A stretch of 64,000 nt of DNA from Caulobacteraceae bacterium. Lineage in GTDB: Bacteria > Pseudomonadota > Alphaproteobacteria > Caulobacterales > Caulobacteraceae. The notes under the pieces are model-generated. The model made no database searches. It saw only the letters and a list, made by a program, of their open reading frames with translations, and was not told the origin of the DNA. The stretch's first letter is position 1; each line of letters starts with the position of its first letter. This document shows positions 1 through 8,336 of this stretch, piece by piece. A program made the position numbers and the translations under genes. The stretch spans positions 186,001 through 250,000 of the forward strand of contig JAIXZX010000014.1 of the NCBI GenBank assembly GCA_027489335.1, given 5' to 3'.

Positions 1-26
1 CGACATCGCCTGGGCCGACTGGTCCG

Positions 27-797
27 CTATTTGATCACCAGGCCCTGGCCGGTGGGGAGCTCCAGAATCCGGTAGCCGCGGGCCAGCATCCACTGCACCT
101 CGGCGATCATCTGGTCCTGATAGGCCATCCAGCCGAAGTCATCGAGGATCAGGATTCCCCCTGGCGAAATGCGGTCGAACAGCACCTCCAGCGCGCCGAT
201 CTCGGCGTTGGCGTTGTTCAAATCCAGGTGCATGAAGGCGATCTTTTCCGGCGCCGCCACCGCCAGACTGTCGGGCACCCGCCCCTGGGTGATGGTCACA
301 TTGGACATGTCCGAAAACCGCGCCCGGACCTGGTCCACCAGGGTCTCGCTGTGCTCCAGCATGCTGTGGTGGGGCATGGAGTCGTCGTGCTGGAAGAGGT
401 CGTAGAGGTAGTAGTGACGCGGCAGGTCGGCGAAGCCGACAACCTCTGAGACGATCCGCGCGGAGTTGCCTTTGTAGCAGCCGCACTCGACGAAATCGCC
501 TTCCACCCTGAGCGCCGAGCGCGCCGCCCAGACCAGGGTCACGATCCGCCACAGGGCGCCCCGCTCGGCCACCGTCTCGGCGTTGCGCAGGAAGGCGTCC
601 ATGAGGACCTTGTCGTCCAGGAAGCCCAGCCGCTTGGCCAGGGTGATCAGGTTGTCGCCGACGAACAGGCCCCGGGGTTCGGCCATCACCCCGGCGATGC
701 CGTCGACCGCGGCCTGGATTGGCGCCAGATCGGTCACCCCATAGAAGGACCGGGACATGATCGCCGTCGGATGGATGAGCTTGTCTCTGCCGGCCAT
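27..797 (-). CDS. TylF/MycF-type class I SAM-dependent methyltransferase
   Basis: The 256-residue protein has the hallmarks of the TylF/MycF macrocin O-methyltransferase family: a glycine-rich SAM-binding stretch around residues 101-112 (DFVECGCYKGNSA), a helical N-terminal segment, and the acidic metal/substrate motif HLDLNN near 190-195 followed by GGILILDDFGW (213-223). Such enzymes transfer a methyl group from SAM to a sugar or small-molecule hydroxyl and are usually Mg2+ dependent. No antibiotic or sugar cluster is visible beside it, so the substrate is unknown; glycan decoration is one possibility. It ends at the left edge of the window, so downstream operon partners cannot be judged. 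The ATG at 797 was chosen as the longest frame. Confidence 0.8.
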   Translation of the reverse strand: MAGRDKLIHPTAIMSRSFYGVTDLAPIQAAVDGIAGVMAEPRGLFVGDNLITLAKRLGFLDDKVLMDAFLRNAETVAERGALWRIVTLVWAARSALRVEGDFVECGCYKGNSARIVSEVVGFADLPRHYYLYDLFQHDDSMPHHSMLEHSETLVDQVRARFSDMSNVTITQGRVPDSLAVAAPEKIAFMHLDLNNANAEIGALEVLFDRISPGGILILDDFGWMAYQDQMIAEVQWMLARGYRILELPTGQGLVIK

Positions 798-867
798 GGC
801 GCCTCGCGGGTCTGGGTGGGCCGATGATTTAACATGCCCGGGACGCCGCGCCAGCGGGCTCAGGCGA

Positions 868-1215
868 TCACCCGGTCAGCCACCGGCGAGGCCGTCGATC
901 GCCCAGGTCTCGCCGTTCGCCACTGGCCAGGCCCAGCGCCCGCATCCGCACCGGCGACAGGGGAACAAGCGCCTGAACCGGCTCCTCGCCGCCCGCCGGA
1001 CTGGCGGCGACCCGCAGGCCCAGGCTGATGGCCATGTCCACGGCGACCCACTCGGCCTGGGCCCGGTCAGCCCGGCCGATGGCGAAATAGCGCCGCCCCT
1101 GTTCAGGATCGCGACCAGGCTCCAGCAGCACCGCAACGACCCAGCCGGCGGGGGCGCGGGACTCCGGGCCGCCCGGGGGGCTCGGCTGTTGGGGGTGTTC
1201 TGGAGACCGGGCCAT
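868..1215 (-). CDS. small conserved-looking hypothetical protein
   Basis: A 115-residue frame on the minus strand, upstream of the TylF-like gene. I chose the ATG at 1215, which has a modest AAGG ribosome-binding signal, over a longer frame reaching 1296. The sequence has ordered hydrophobic and acidic patches (GWVVAVLLEP, then AQAEWVAVDMAISLG, then EEPVQALVPLSP), which look like a folded alpha/beta domain rather than a shadow translation. The plus-strand frame across the same DNA is rich in Arg, Pro and Gly and looks spurious. I recognise no family and cannot assign a function. Confidence 0.45.
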   Translation of the reverse strand: MARSPEHPQQPSPPGGPESRAPAGWVVAVLLEPGRDPEQGRRYFAIGRADRAQAEWVAVDMAISLGLRVAASPAGGEEPVQALVPLSPVRMRALGLASGERRDLGDRRPRRWLTG

Positions 1216-1373
1216 GCCAGGCCTTCGGACCACGGATGACGCGCCAAGCCAAGTCGTCTCAAACGGCCCCCTGGCTATTTCCCCGCGCCACCCCATCTAA
1301 GAGGGGCGTCATCGGGCGTGAGCCGCGTCTCAAGCGGTCGATCCCCTCCGATGCGGCGCGATCCAGGTTTTCC

Positions 1374-1466
1374 ATGTCCCCGCTGCTCATTGTGTCGGCG
1401 CTCTGCGTTGTCAGCGCCATCCTGGCCCCCGTGGCCTTCTCCCTGCTTGGCCTTCGGCCCCGCTGA
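1374..1466 (+). CDS. possible 30-residue single-pass membrane peptide
   Basis: An ATG at 1374 opens a 30-residue frame that is almost entirely a hydrophobic helix (LLIVSALCVVSAILAPVAF) followed by a short basic end. A weak AGG sits about eight bases upstream. The same frame extends further up to 1236, but that part has low-complexity composition. It lies in the otherwise empty stretch 1216-1569, where I see no other gene, repeat or clear promoter. Very short hydrophobic frames arise by chance in GC-rich DNA, so this is only a candidate. Confidence 0.22.
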   Translation: MSPLLIVSALCVVSAILAPVAFSLLGLRPR

Positions 1467-1569
1467 GCCCCGCGCGCCTCATCCCCGCGATCCATCGGCG
1501 GCTCACGATGAACCTTTTCTGAGCCTCACCCATTCCCACATGGCGGCGCCCGCCGCCCCGGAGACCGCC

Positions 1570-1695
1570 ATGGCCAAGGGCCAGAAAAAGTCCAACAAGG
1601 AAGTCCGCAAACCCAAGCAGGCCGCCGCCGCCAAGCCGGAAGCCGCTCCGCGCTCCTTCCTGGACCAGGCTGGCGCCCGGCCCGCGAAGCGCTGA
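1570..1695 (+). CDS. small lysine-rich conserved protein (MAKGQ-type)
   Basis: A 41-residue basic protein beginning MAKGQKKSNKEVRKPK. This N-terminus resembles a family of very short proteins of unknown function found widely in proteobacteria, all starting near MAKGQ and carrying a KEVRKPK-like motif. A GGAG ribosome-binding site lies about six bases before the ATG at 1570. The tail is alanine-rich and ends in a basic AGARPAKR. It stops 17 bases before the GTG start of the transglutaminase-like gene, so the two may be co-transcribed. High charge suggests nucleic-acid or ribosome contact, but that is inference only. Confidence 0.6.
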   Translation: MAKGQKKSNKEVRKPKQAAAAKPEAAPRSFLDQAGARPAKR

Positions 1696-1712
1696 CCCAG
1701 ACTCCGGCTGGC

Positions 1713-2570
1713 GTGTCGCCCTCGACCTTCGAGATCGTCCACCAGACCATCTACCGGTTCACCCGGCGCGTGGCCTTGCATCCGCACCGGCTGATGCTGC
1801 GGCCGCGCGACAGCCACGAGCTGAGCGTGCTGGAGTTCCAGCTGACCTGTTCACCGCCCGCCGACGTGACCTGGAGCCAGGATGTGTTCGGCAACCTCTG
1901 CGCCGTGGCGAGCTTTCAGCAGGCTGCAGAGACCCTGTGTATCGAGAGCCGCCTGAAGGTCGCCTCCCGGGCCCAGCCCTGGCCGGTCTTCCCCATTACG
2001 CCGGCCGCCCAGACCTATCCCTTCGCTTATGATGACGACGAGGCCGCCGATCTGGGCCGACTGCGCTTGCCCAACCCCGACCCGGACGTGGCGCGCTGGG
2101 CGCACGGCTTCATCGCCGGCCCGCGCACCGACACGCTCGCCCTGCTGAAAGACCTCAACGCCGGCGTGCTCGGGGCGGCGGTCTATCGGGTGCGGGACGA
2201 GGAGGGGGTCCAGAGCGCCGGCGAGACCCTGCGCCTGGCCAGCGGCTCTTGCCGCGACCTGGCGGCCCTGTTCATCGAAGCGGTCCGTCAGCTGGGCCTG
2301 GGCGCGCGGGCGGTCAGCGGCTACCTGTTCGACCCTGATCAGATCGATCGCCAGGCCGACACCACCCACGCCTGGGCCGAGGTCTATCTGCCCGGGGCAG
2401 GCTGGATCACCTTCGACCCGACTCACAACAAGATCGGCGCGGCTGGCCTCATCCCCCTGGCGGTAGGTCGGGCCAACGGCCAGATCATGCCGGTGGCCGG
2501 CAGCTTCGCCGGATCGGCGCAGGACGCGCCGGCCATGACGGTCTCGGTTCGGATTACGCCGGTCGCCTAG
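1713..2570 (+). CDS. transglutaminase-like cysteine protease-fold protein
   Basis: The 285-residue protein matches the bacterial transglutaminase-like architecture: an N-terminal beta-rich domain (about residues 1-90) followed by the catalytic core. The triad is visible as Cys180 in SGSCRDLA, His219 in THAWAEVYL and Asp235 in FDPTH. No signal peptide is present, so it is probably cytoplasmic. Such proteins act on peptide or amide bonds and are often found near peptide-ligase genes, but none is seen here. The start is a GTG at 1713, in the position where these proteins usually begin (FEIVHQTIYRF). Confidence 0.85.
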   Translation: MSPSTFEIVHQTIYRFTRRVALHPHRLMLRPRDSHELSVLEFQLTCSPPADVTWSQDVFGNLCAVASFQQAAETLCIESRLKVASRAQPWPVFPITPAAQTYPFAYDDDEAADLGRLRLPNPDPDVARWAHGFIAGPRTDTLALLKDLNAGVLGAAVYRVRDEEGVQSAGETLRLASGSCRDLAALFIEAVRQLGLGARAVSGYLFDPDQIDRQADTTHAWAEVYLPGAGWITFDPTHNKIGAAGLIPLAVGRANGQIMPVAGSFAGSAQDAPAMTVSVRITPVA

Positions 2571-2643
2571 CGCCTTGATTGCGCCCAAAACCTTTGGCAG
2601 CGTGCGCGCCATAATCTTCTCTCGCCCCGCCAAGGACCCTCCC

Positions 2644-2934
2644 ATGCCCCGCAACAGCCTTCGCGCCACCATGGCCGCCGCCCTGACGGTCGCCGCCCTG
2701 AGCGCCGCCCCAGCTCTGGCCAATCCCGCCGCCGACAAATGCGCCGCCGCCCTCTCGCCCGAGGGCAAGCTGATGCACAAGACCGTCGCCCCCCACGTGA
2801 AGCCGGATTCCGACATCGAGAAGCTGATGCGCAGCCATCTGCGCGGCCTGGTCATGGGCGGGAAGCTGAAGCTCAAGACCGCCGAGGCCAATGGCCAGGC
2901 GGTGGGCCGCTGCCTGACCCTGCTCAAGGGCTGA
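2644..2934 (+). CDS. small secreted protein of unknown function
   Basis: A 96-residue protein with a clear signal peptide: basic MPRNSLR, a hydrophobic alanine/leucine core, and a likely cleavage after ALA (residue 26). The mature part holds two cysteines (near residues 32 and 90), which could form a disulfide in the periplasm, and a lysine-rich middle. The ATG at 2644 was preferred over an upstream TTG at 2575 because only the later start puts the signal peptide at the N-terminus. I do not recognise the family. Confidence 0.65.
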   Translation: MPRNSLRATMAAALTVAALSAAPALANPAADKCAAALSPEGKLMHKTVAPHVKPDSDIEKLMRSHLRGLVMGGKLKLKTAEANGQAVGRCLTLLKG

Positions 2935-3002
2935 GGCGGGGGCCTGTAACCTCAGCCGTGGGCGGGGCGAAGTCTCAGCTAAACCCCTAAGGGACGCGCC
3001 CC

Positions 3003-3566
3003 ATGAGACCACTCGTCTTCGCCCTGGCCGCCATCGCCGCCGTCATCCTGGCCCCCGCCGCCGCCCTGGCCGCGCCGATCGCCATAGGCCCGCCGGTGGG
3101 GACCAAGGCCCCGGCCCTGGTCGCCACCGACGCGGCTGGCCGGCCGGCCGCCCTGGCGGATCTCGCCGGGCCGCGGGGTCTGGTGCTGGTCTTCGTGCGC
3201 TCGGCCCGCTGGTGCCCGTTTTGCCAGACCCAGCTGATCGACCTGCGGGAGGCGCAAGGGGCGCTGAAGGCCAAGGGCTATGGCCTGGCGGCGCTCTCCT
3301 ATGACAGCCCCGAGGTGTTGGCCCAGTTCGCCGCCCGGCGGGACATTGACTATCCCCTGCTGTCGGACCCCAAGTCCGCGACCATCGACGCTTTTGGCAT
3401 TCGCGACCCGCAGTATCCGGCGGGCCACATGGCCCATGGCGTGCCGCAGCCGGCCATCTTCATCCTGTCCCGCGATGGCGTGGTGAAGGCCAGTCTGGCC
3501 GAGGAAGGCTACCGCACCCGGCCGCCGACCTCGGTGGTCCTGGAGACGGTGTCACGGCTGCCCTGA
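3003..3566 (+). CDS. exported peroxiredoxin/redoxin-family protein
   Basis: A 187-residue AhpC/TSA-type redoxin. Residues 1-24 form a signal peptide ending in ALAAP, so it acts in the periplasm. The thioredoxin fold carries the active site RWCPFCQTQL with Cys71 and Cys74, giving a CxxC pair instead of the single peroxidatic Cys of classical 2-Cys enzymes. Expected roles are thiol-based peroxide reduction or disulfide chemistry. The stop overlaps the end of the convergent beta-lactamase-like gene by 15 bases. Confidence 0.85.
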   Translation: MRPLVFALAAIAAVILAPAAALAAPIAIGPPVGTKAPALVATDAAGRPAALADLAGPRGLVLVFVRSARWCPFCQTQLIDLREAQGALKAKGYGLAALSYDSPEVLAQFAARRDIDYPLLSDPKSATIDAFGIRDPQYPAGHMAHGVPQPAIFILSRDGVVKASLAEEGYRTRPPTSVVLETVSRLP

Positions 3567-4637
3567 GGCCGCCGGCGCGCCTTGAATCGCGGCGGGAATG
3601 ATCCCGCCGTCCAGCAGGGCGTGCAGCTCGCCCACATGGCTCTCCTCCCGCGGCCGCGGCGAGGGGTCGGAGATCATCACCACGGTGAGGTCGAGACTCG
3701 GGACGACGAACAGCATCTGACCGCCATACCCCCAGGCGAAATGCACATCGTGGCCGCCAGCCTGCTTGGTGAACCAGCCATAGCCATAGGCGTGACCGCT
3801 CCACGGCGAGCGGGTCCGCGGGGTCCAGCTTTCCGCGATCCAGGCCTCGGACAGGATGCGCCGCCCGTCGATCTCGCCCCCCAGCCGGTAGAGCTCGCCG
3901 AACCGCAGTAGGGCCTTAGGCGACATCATCATGTCATTGCCGCCGAAATAGACCCCCTGCGGATCCCGCAGCCAGGGCGGGATGGTCACGCCCAGCGGCT
4001 GCGCCAGCCAGTCCTGAGCGAGGCTGTGGGTGCTGGTCCCGGCCGCGCGGGTGAGCGCCGCCGACATCAGGTGCGAGGTCCCGGTGGAATAGATCATCCG
4101 GCCCCCCGGATCGTCGTCGAAGGGCCTCGCCAGCGCATGGCGCACCCAGTTGGGGCTGGTCACCCAGGCCCCGTAATACTGGCCCGAGGTGCGCCCGAGG
4201 CCGGCCTGCATGGACAACAAATGGCCAACCTCGATGTCCTTCAGCCGGGGGTCGCCGCCGGCTGGCAGGTTATCGGCCAGCAGGGGGGCGATCTTCTGGT
4301 CGGTTCCGGCCAGCACGCCGCGATCGATGGCTATGCCTACCAGGGCCGACAGCACGGTTTTCGAGGCCGACTTGATGTTCACCGGCTGATCGAGGCTGGG
4401 CCCGCGCAGGCGGTGCTCGGCCAGCACCTCGCCGTCCCGGGCGACGATCAGGGCGTGCAGATTGGGCAGGGCGCGGGCCTGCGCGACGACCGTGGCCATA
4501 GCGGCCGGGTCCAGACCCTCGGTCTGGACCGCCGGGGGGGCGGCCTGGGCCTGTTCAGCCTCGGGGGCGGGCGAACAGGCGACGGCGATGGCCCCGGCCA
4601 GGACCAGGGCGAATTTCGGCGGGAAGGACAGGCTCAT
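3552..4637 (-). CDS. beta-lactamase-fold serine hydrolase (class C/esterase family), probable lipoprotein
   Basis: The 361-residue protein belongs to the beta-lactamase/D-alanyl-carboxypeptidase/esterase superfamily. The nucleophile motif SxxK appears as Ser90-Ala-Ser-Lys93, and the second motif is Tyr183-Ser-Thr, in place of the YxN of true class C beta-lactamases. The N-terminus is a signal sequence ending at Cys21 (IAVAC), a plausible lipobox, followed by an Ala/Glu/Gln/Pro linker typical of lipoproteins. An esterase or peptidase role in the envelope is likelier than antibiotic resistance, since the YxN motif is altered and no ampR-like regulator is adjacent. Confidence 0.85.
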   Translation of the reverse strand: MSLSFPPKFALVLAGAIAVACSPAPEAEQAQAAPPAVQTEGLDPAAMATVVAQARALPNLHALIVARDGEVLAEHRLRGPSLDQPVNIKSASKTVLSALVGIAIDRGVLAGTDQKIAPLLADNLPAGGDPRLKDIEVGHLLSMQAGLGRTSGQYYGAWVTSPNWVRHALARPFDDDPGGRMIYSTGTSHLMSAALTRAAGTSTHSLAQDWLAQPLGVTIPPWLRDPQGVYFGGNDMMMSPKALLRFGELYRLGGEIDGRRILSEAWIAESWTPRTRSPWSGHAYGYGWFTKQAGGHDVHFAWGYGGQMLFVVPSLDLTVVMISDPSPRPREESHVGELHALLDGGIIPAAIQGAPAASGQP

Positions 4638-4688
4638 GCAGGGGGACTTAGGCGCCCCGACCCCGCCGATCCAGGCAAGGGCGGCCTT

Positions 4689-5111
4689 TTAGCCCCGGCG
4701 CATCACCCCTGTGGCCAGGACCGGAATCAGGTATCCCACCAGCAACAGGGTGTTGGGCGCGATGTTGAGGGCGTAGCCGGTGGCCGCCGACAGGGCGCCG
4801 TCGATCACGTACCAGCCGACCACCGACACCGTGACGCCGCGCCACACCGGCGCGGCCCGATCGCCTAGCAGGTCGATGGCCCTGAAGGCCGCCTCCAGGG
4901 TCAGCCACCAGCCCAGCGTCACCGCCCCCATCAGGGCGATGGAAAACCGCAAGGGGGCGCCCATCTCGGCCGGCAGCGCCTCGCCCACAAGGTCGAAGAT
5001 CAGTCGCGCAGGCCCGCTCGTCGCCTCGACGGCGGCGCCGGCCAGGACGAGGCCAAACCCCGCCACCGACAGGCGCCACGCCGCCATCCACTGTCGCCAG
5101 AACCCCGTCAT
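4689..5111 (-). CDS. small integral membrane protein, unknown function
   Basis: A 140-residue membrane protein with about four hydrophobic helices (for example around WRLSVAGFGLVLAG, IALMGAVTLGWWL, GVTVSVVGWYVI and LLVGYLIPVLATGV). The ATG at 5111 is preceded by GGGAGA at good distance, which supports it over upstream ATGs at 5132 and 5291. It lies between the beta-lactamase-like gene and a DUF805 gene on the same strand, so the three may be transcribed together. I do not recognise a named family. Confidence 0.65.
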   Translation of the reverse strand: MTGFWRQWMAAWRLSVAGFGLVLAGAAVEATSGPARLIFDLVGEALPAEMGAPLRFSIALMGAVTLGWWLTLEAAFRAIDLLGDRAAPVWRGVTVSVVGWYVIDGALSAATGYALNIAPNTLLLVGYLIPVLATGVMRRG

Positions 5112-5205
5112 CGCCAGTCTCCCACGGCTCATGCGTCGGGAGCAGACTGGCGTGGTCACGGGCGCCGGCCAATGACCTGGCGGGTCATCACCGGCGGACC
5201 ATCCT

Positions 5206-5589
5206 TCAGCCTGCAGGCGGCGGCTCCGGGGGCATGGGCGAAGGCGCCGGCGGATCGTACTTCTCCCCGGCCGGATCGCTCGGCTGCACATAGAAGTAGA
5301 TCAGCACCAGCAGGCCGAGCAGCGGGATGAGCCCGATGAGGACCCACCAGCCGCTGCGCCCTGTGTCATGCAGCCGGCGGATCGCCATGCCCAGATGGGG
5401 CAGGAACAGGCCAAGGGTCAGCAGGAGGCCGAAGGGCTCCACGCCGCCGGAGGAGAGGCCCTCGTCCAGGATGCTCGCCGCGATGGCCGCCAGGAACACC
5501 GCCAGCACCCACCACCAGAAGGTGGCGCGATCGGTGCGCCCGTCGAAGTTCATATAGTTGGCGAAGCCGTATCTGACCGCCTCGATCAT
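5206..5589 (-). CDS. DUF805 family membrane protein
   Basis: A 127-residue protein of the DUF805 (YhaH/YhaI-like) family. It begins with the typical soluble segment (RYGFANYMNFDGRTDRATFW), has about three membrane helices, and carries the characteristic RRLHDTGRSGWW motif before the last helices. The tail is proline-rich (PPAPSPMPPEPPPAG). Members are inner-membrane proteins of unknown biochemical role. It is divergent from the DUF1003 gene at 5755, leaving about 165 bases for promoters. Confidence 0.88.
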   Translation of the reverse strand: MIEAVRYGFANYMNFDGRTDRATFWWWVLAVFLAAIAASILDEGLSSGGVEPFGLLLTLGLFLPHLGMAIRRLHDTGRSGWWVLIGLIPLLGLLVLIYFYVQPSDPAGEKYDPPAPSPMPPEPPPAG

Positions 5590-5754
5590 GGTCCTGTCCT
5601 TCCGAACGCCTTAGCCCTGGCCTTGCCCTTGGGGTGGGGGAGCCTGCTGCATCGCCCCTCGACTCTGGCGCGTCCTTGTCCAGGATCAAAGCCCTCGCGT
5701 GCGACGGCGGCTGTAACGGCCCTCGGGGACGCAGGGCCAGACAAGGATGATTCC

Positions 5755-6318
5755 ATGAGCGAACAGGGCGGCGGCCTGGGCAAGGCCGCCCGGCGATGGT
5801 TCGACAAGGCCGAGACCGATCTGGACGCGGCCGAGCGTCGGGTGCTGGCTACCACGGTGGACCGCAGTCCGGTGAGCCGCGACGTCAATGAGACCTTCGA
5901 GGGCGAGCAGACCTTCGGTCAGCGGCTGGCCGACAGGGTGGCGTCGGTGGGGGGCTCCTGGACCTTCATCCTGGCCTTCGCCGCCTTCCTCAGCGCCTGG
6001 ACCCTGCTGAACCTGACCCTGGGGCGCGGGGCCTTCGATCCGTTCCCCTTCATCTTCCTGAACCTGCTGCTCTCTATGCTGGCGGCCATCCAGGCGCCCT
6101 TCATCATGATGAGTCAGAACCGGCAGGCGGCGAAGGACCGGATCAATGCGGCCCACGACTATGAGGTGAACCTCAAGGCCGAGATCGAGATCATGGCCCT
6201 GCACGACAAGCTCGACCACCTGCGGGTCCAGCAGATCGAGGCCATCCTGACCCGCCAGCAGGAACAGCTCGACCTCATGCGTCAGCTCCTGGAGCGGGAG
6301 GAGGGCAGGGGCCGTTAG
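5755..6318 (+). CDS. DUF1003 family membrane protein
   Basis: The 187-residue protein fits DUF1003: an N-terminal soluble part with FGQRLADRVASVGGSW, two transmembrane helices (ILAFAAFLSAWTLLN and FIFLNLLLSMLAAIQAPFIMM) followed by the conserved SQNRQAAKDR segment, and a C-terminal charged coiled-coil rich in Glu, Gln and Leu (about residues 140-187). Function is unknown; a cyclic-nucleotide-like or cation-related role has not been shown. The ATG at 5755 lies just before the conserved part, though the frame is open far upstream. Confidence 0.85.
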   Translation: MSEQGGGLGKAARRWFDKAETDLDAAERRVLATTVDRSPVSRDVNETFEGEQTFGQRLADRVASVGGSWTFILAFAAFLSAWTLLNLTLGRGAFDPFPFIFLNLLLSMLAAIQAPFIMMSQNRQAAKDRINAAHDYEVNLKAEIEIMALHDKLDHLRVQQIEAILTRQQEQLDLMRQLLEREEGRGR

Positions 6319-6402
6319 ACCTCGGGGTTCACTGACGGCCAAGTCCAAGCTTCAGCACATGTGCTAGATGTGAGCTCGCACGACGAGGACAAGGACGCCC
6401 CA

Positions 6403-7038
6403 ATGCCCGCCGCCACCGACGCCCGTTTCTGGGACAAGGCCGCCCGCAAATATGCCCGCGACCCCATCGGCGACCTGGCCGGCTATGAGCGCACCCTGGA
6501 GGCTGTGACCCAGCGTCTGTCGCCGGAGCACCGGGTGCTGGAGCTGGGCTGTGGGACCGGGACCACGGCCTTGCGGCTGGCCTCTGGGGTCGCCGAATAT
6601 GTGGCCACCGACGTCTCGGCCGAGATGATCGCCATCGCCCGGGAGAAGGCCGACGGCGCGGGCCTCCCCCAACTGACCTTCGAGGTCGCCCGGGCCGAGG
6701 CCTCGCCCGGACCAGGGGGGCGTTTCGACGTGGTGCTGGCCTTCAACCTGCTCCATCTGGTCGAGGCCCGGGGCGCGTTGCTGCAGGCCGCCCATCGCGG
6801 GCTCAAACCCGGCGGGCTGTTCATCTCCAAGACCCCGTGCCTGAAGGAGATGAACCCCCTCATTCGCGCGGTGATCCCGCTCATGCAGGCGGTGGGCAAG
6901 GCGCCTTATGTGGCGGTGTTCGACGCCGCTTGGCTGGAGAATGAGCTGACCGCCTCAGGCTTCGCCATTGTCGAACGCGCCCGTCATGGCTCGAGGCGCC
7001 AGGACCCCCGGCCCTATCTGGTGGCGGCGAAGATCTGA
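6403..7038 (+). CDS. class I SAM-dependent methyltransferase (UbiE-like)
   Basis: A 211-residue methyltransferase. Motif I is ELGCGTGTTAL, motif II the acidic VATDVSAEM, and the later LLHLVEARG and LKPGGLFISKTP segments match the Methyltransf_11/UbiE family. The N-terminus (FWDKAARKYARDPIGD) is the usual helical lid. The product and substrate are unknown; the neighbours give no pathway context. I chose ATG 6403 (MPAATDARFWDK) instead of the GTG at 6361 because family members start close to FWDKxA. Confidence 0.85.
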   Translation: MPAATDARFWDKAARKYARDPIGDLAGYERTLEAVTQRLSPEHRVLELGCGTGTTALRLASGVAEYVATDVSAEMIAIAREKADGAGLPQLTFEVARAEASPGPGGRFDVVLAFNLLHLVEARGALLQAAHRGLKPGGLFISKTPCLKEMNPLIRAVIPLMQAVGKAPYVAVFDAAWLENELTASGFAIVERARHGSRRQDPRPYLVAAKI

Positions 7039-7169
7039 TTCTGGCGCTGCGCTCCGCCGTCGTAAAACGGAGAAATTTCGGGTTGAGTGTCGGCTCACGC
7101 TCGCCTGCCCCGTCCTAGGTCCATTCGGGCGCCGCATCGGCTGGCCTGCACTGACCCTGGAGCTAGACC

Positions 7170-8309
7170 ATGACCTATATCGACGGCTTCGTGATCGCGG
7201 TCCCCACGGCCAACCGCCAGAAATTCATCGACCACGCTCTGACCGGCAACAGCGTCTTCATGGAGCTGGGCGCCCTGCGCATCCTGGAGTGCTGGGGCGA
7301 CGACGTCCCCGACGGCAAGCAGACCGACTTCCGCCGCGCCGTGGCGGCGACAGCGGAGGAGACGGTGGTCTTCTCCTGGATCGAATGGCCGGACAAGGCG
7401 ACCCGGGACGCGGCCATGGGGCGGATGGAGGCGATGATGGCCACCGATCCGCGGATGAACCCAGAGATCAACCCCATGCCGTTCGACGGCGCCCGCATGA
7501 TCTATGGCGGCTTCACCCCGGTGGTGACCCTGGAGGCGCCCGCCACCAACAAGGCCGGCGACTTCATCTGGTATGAGCTGCTGACCACCGATGCGGCTGC
7601 CGCCCAGGCCTTCTATGGCCAGGTCCTGCCCTGGACCTTCGCCGATTCCGGCCAGGCCGACATGGACTACCGCATCATCAGCGCCCCTGAACACGACGTG
7701 GCCGGCCTGATGGCCATCACGCCGGAGATGGCCGAGCATGGCGCGACGCCCGTCTGGCTGCCCTACTTGGCGGTGGACAATGTGGACGCGACCACCGCGG
7801 CCGTCACCCAGAAGGGCGGGTCGGTGCAGATGGCGGCCATGGATGTCCCCATGGTCGGGCGCATGGCCATGGTCGCCGACCCGCAAGGGGCGCCGCTCTA
7901 TGTGATGACGCCGGAGTCCCGCAAGCTCAGCCTGGCCTTCGCCTCTGACCGGCCCCGGGTCGGCCACGCCGCCTGGAACGAGCTGCACACCTCCGATCCG
8001 GCCGGCGCCTGGACCTTCTATGGGGAGATGTTCGGCTGGGCGAAGGACGGCGACATGGATATGGGGCCCCTGGGCCGCTACGAATTCATCCGCCACGGGG
8101 GCATGATCGGCGCGGTGATGCCGGCCGAGCAGCCGGCCTGGACCGCCTATTTCCGCGTGCCCGATATCGATGTGGCCAAGGCCGCGGTGGAGGCCGGCGG
8201 CGGCCAGGTGGTCCAGGGCCCCGACGAAATCCCCGGCGGCGAATTCTCCATGAACTGCCTCGACCCCCAGGGCGCGGCCTTCGGCCTCATCGGCCACCGC
8301 AAGGGTTAG
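7170..8309 (+). CDS. DUF1428-VOC-VOC three-domain fusion protein
   Basis: The 379-residue protein appears to be three units in one chain. Residues 1-118 match DUF1428 (MTYIDGFVIAVPTANR start, WPDKATRD, MPFDGARMIYGGF end). Residues about 130-250 and 263-378 are two glyoxalase/bleomycin-resistance (VOC) domains, each with the FIWYEL/AAWNEL strand, AQAFYGQ/AWTFYGE helix and terminal DPQGA motif. VOC domains bind metals or small ligands. DUF1428 is normally a free-standing protein of about 120 residues, so the fusion is unusual. The ATG at 7170 has GGAG upstream. No frameshift is seen. Confidence 0.88.
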   Translation: MTYIDGFVIAVPTANRQKFIDHALTGNSVFMELGALRILECWGDDVPDGKQTDFRRAVAATAEETVVFSWIEWPDKATRDAAMGRMEAMMATDPRMNPEINPMPFDGARMIYGGFTPVVTLEAPATNKAGDFIWYELLTTDAAAAQAFYGQVLPWTFADSGQADMDYRIISAPEHDVAGLMAITPEMAEHGATPVWLPYLAVDNVDATTAAVTQKGGSVQMAAMDVPMVGRMAMVADPQGAPLYVMTPESRKLSLAFASDRPRVGHAAWNELHTSDPAGAWTFYGEMFGWAKDGDMDMGPLGRYEFIRHGGMIGAVMPAEQPAWTAYFRVPDIDVAKAAVEAGGGQVVQGPDEIPGGEFSMNCLDPQGAAFGLIGHRKG

Positions 8310-8336
8310 AGGGTCACTCCTCCGCTCCCCCTCCAC

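Noticed and set aside
757-1239. A 160-codon plus-strand frame over the hypothetical gene at 868-1215
   Set aside because: Composition is Arg/Pro/Gly-rich and shadow-like; the minus-strand reading looks more like a protein and has a better start.
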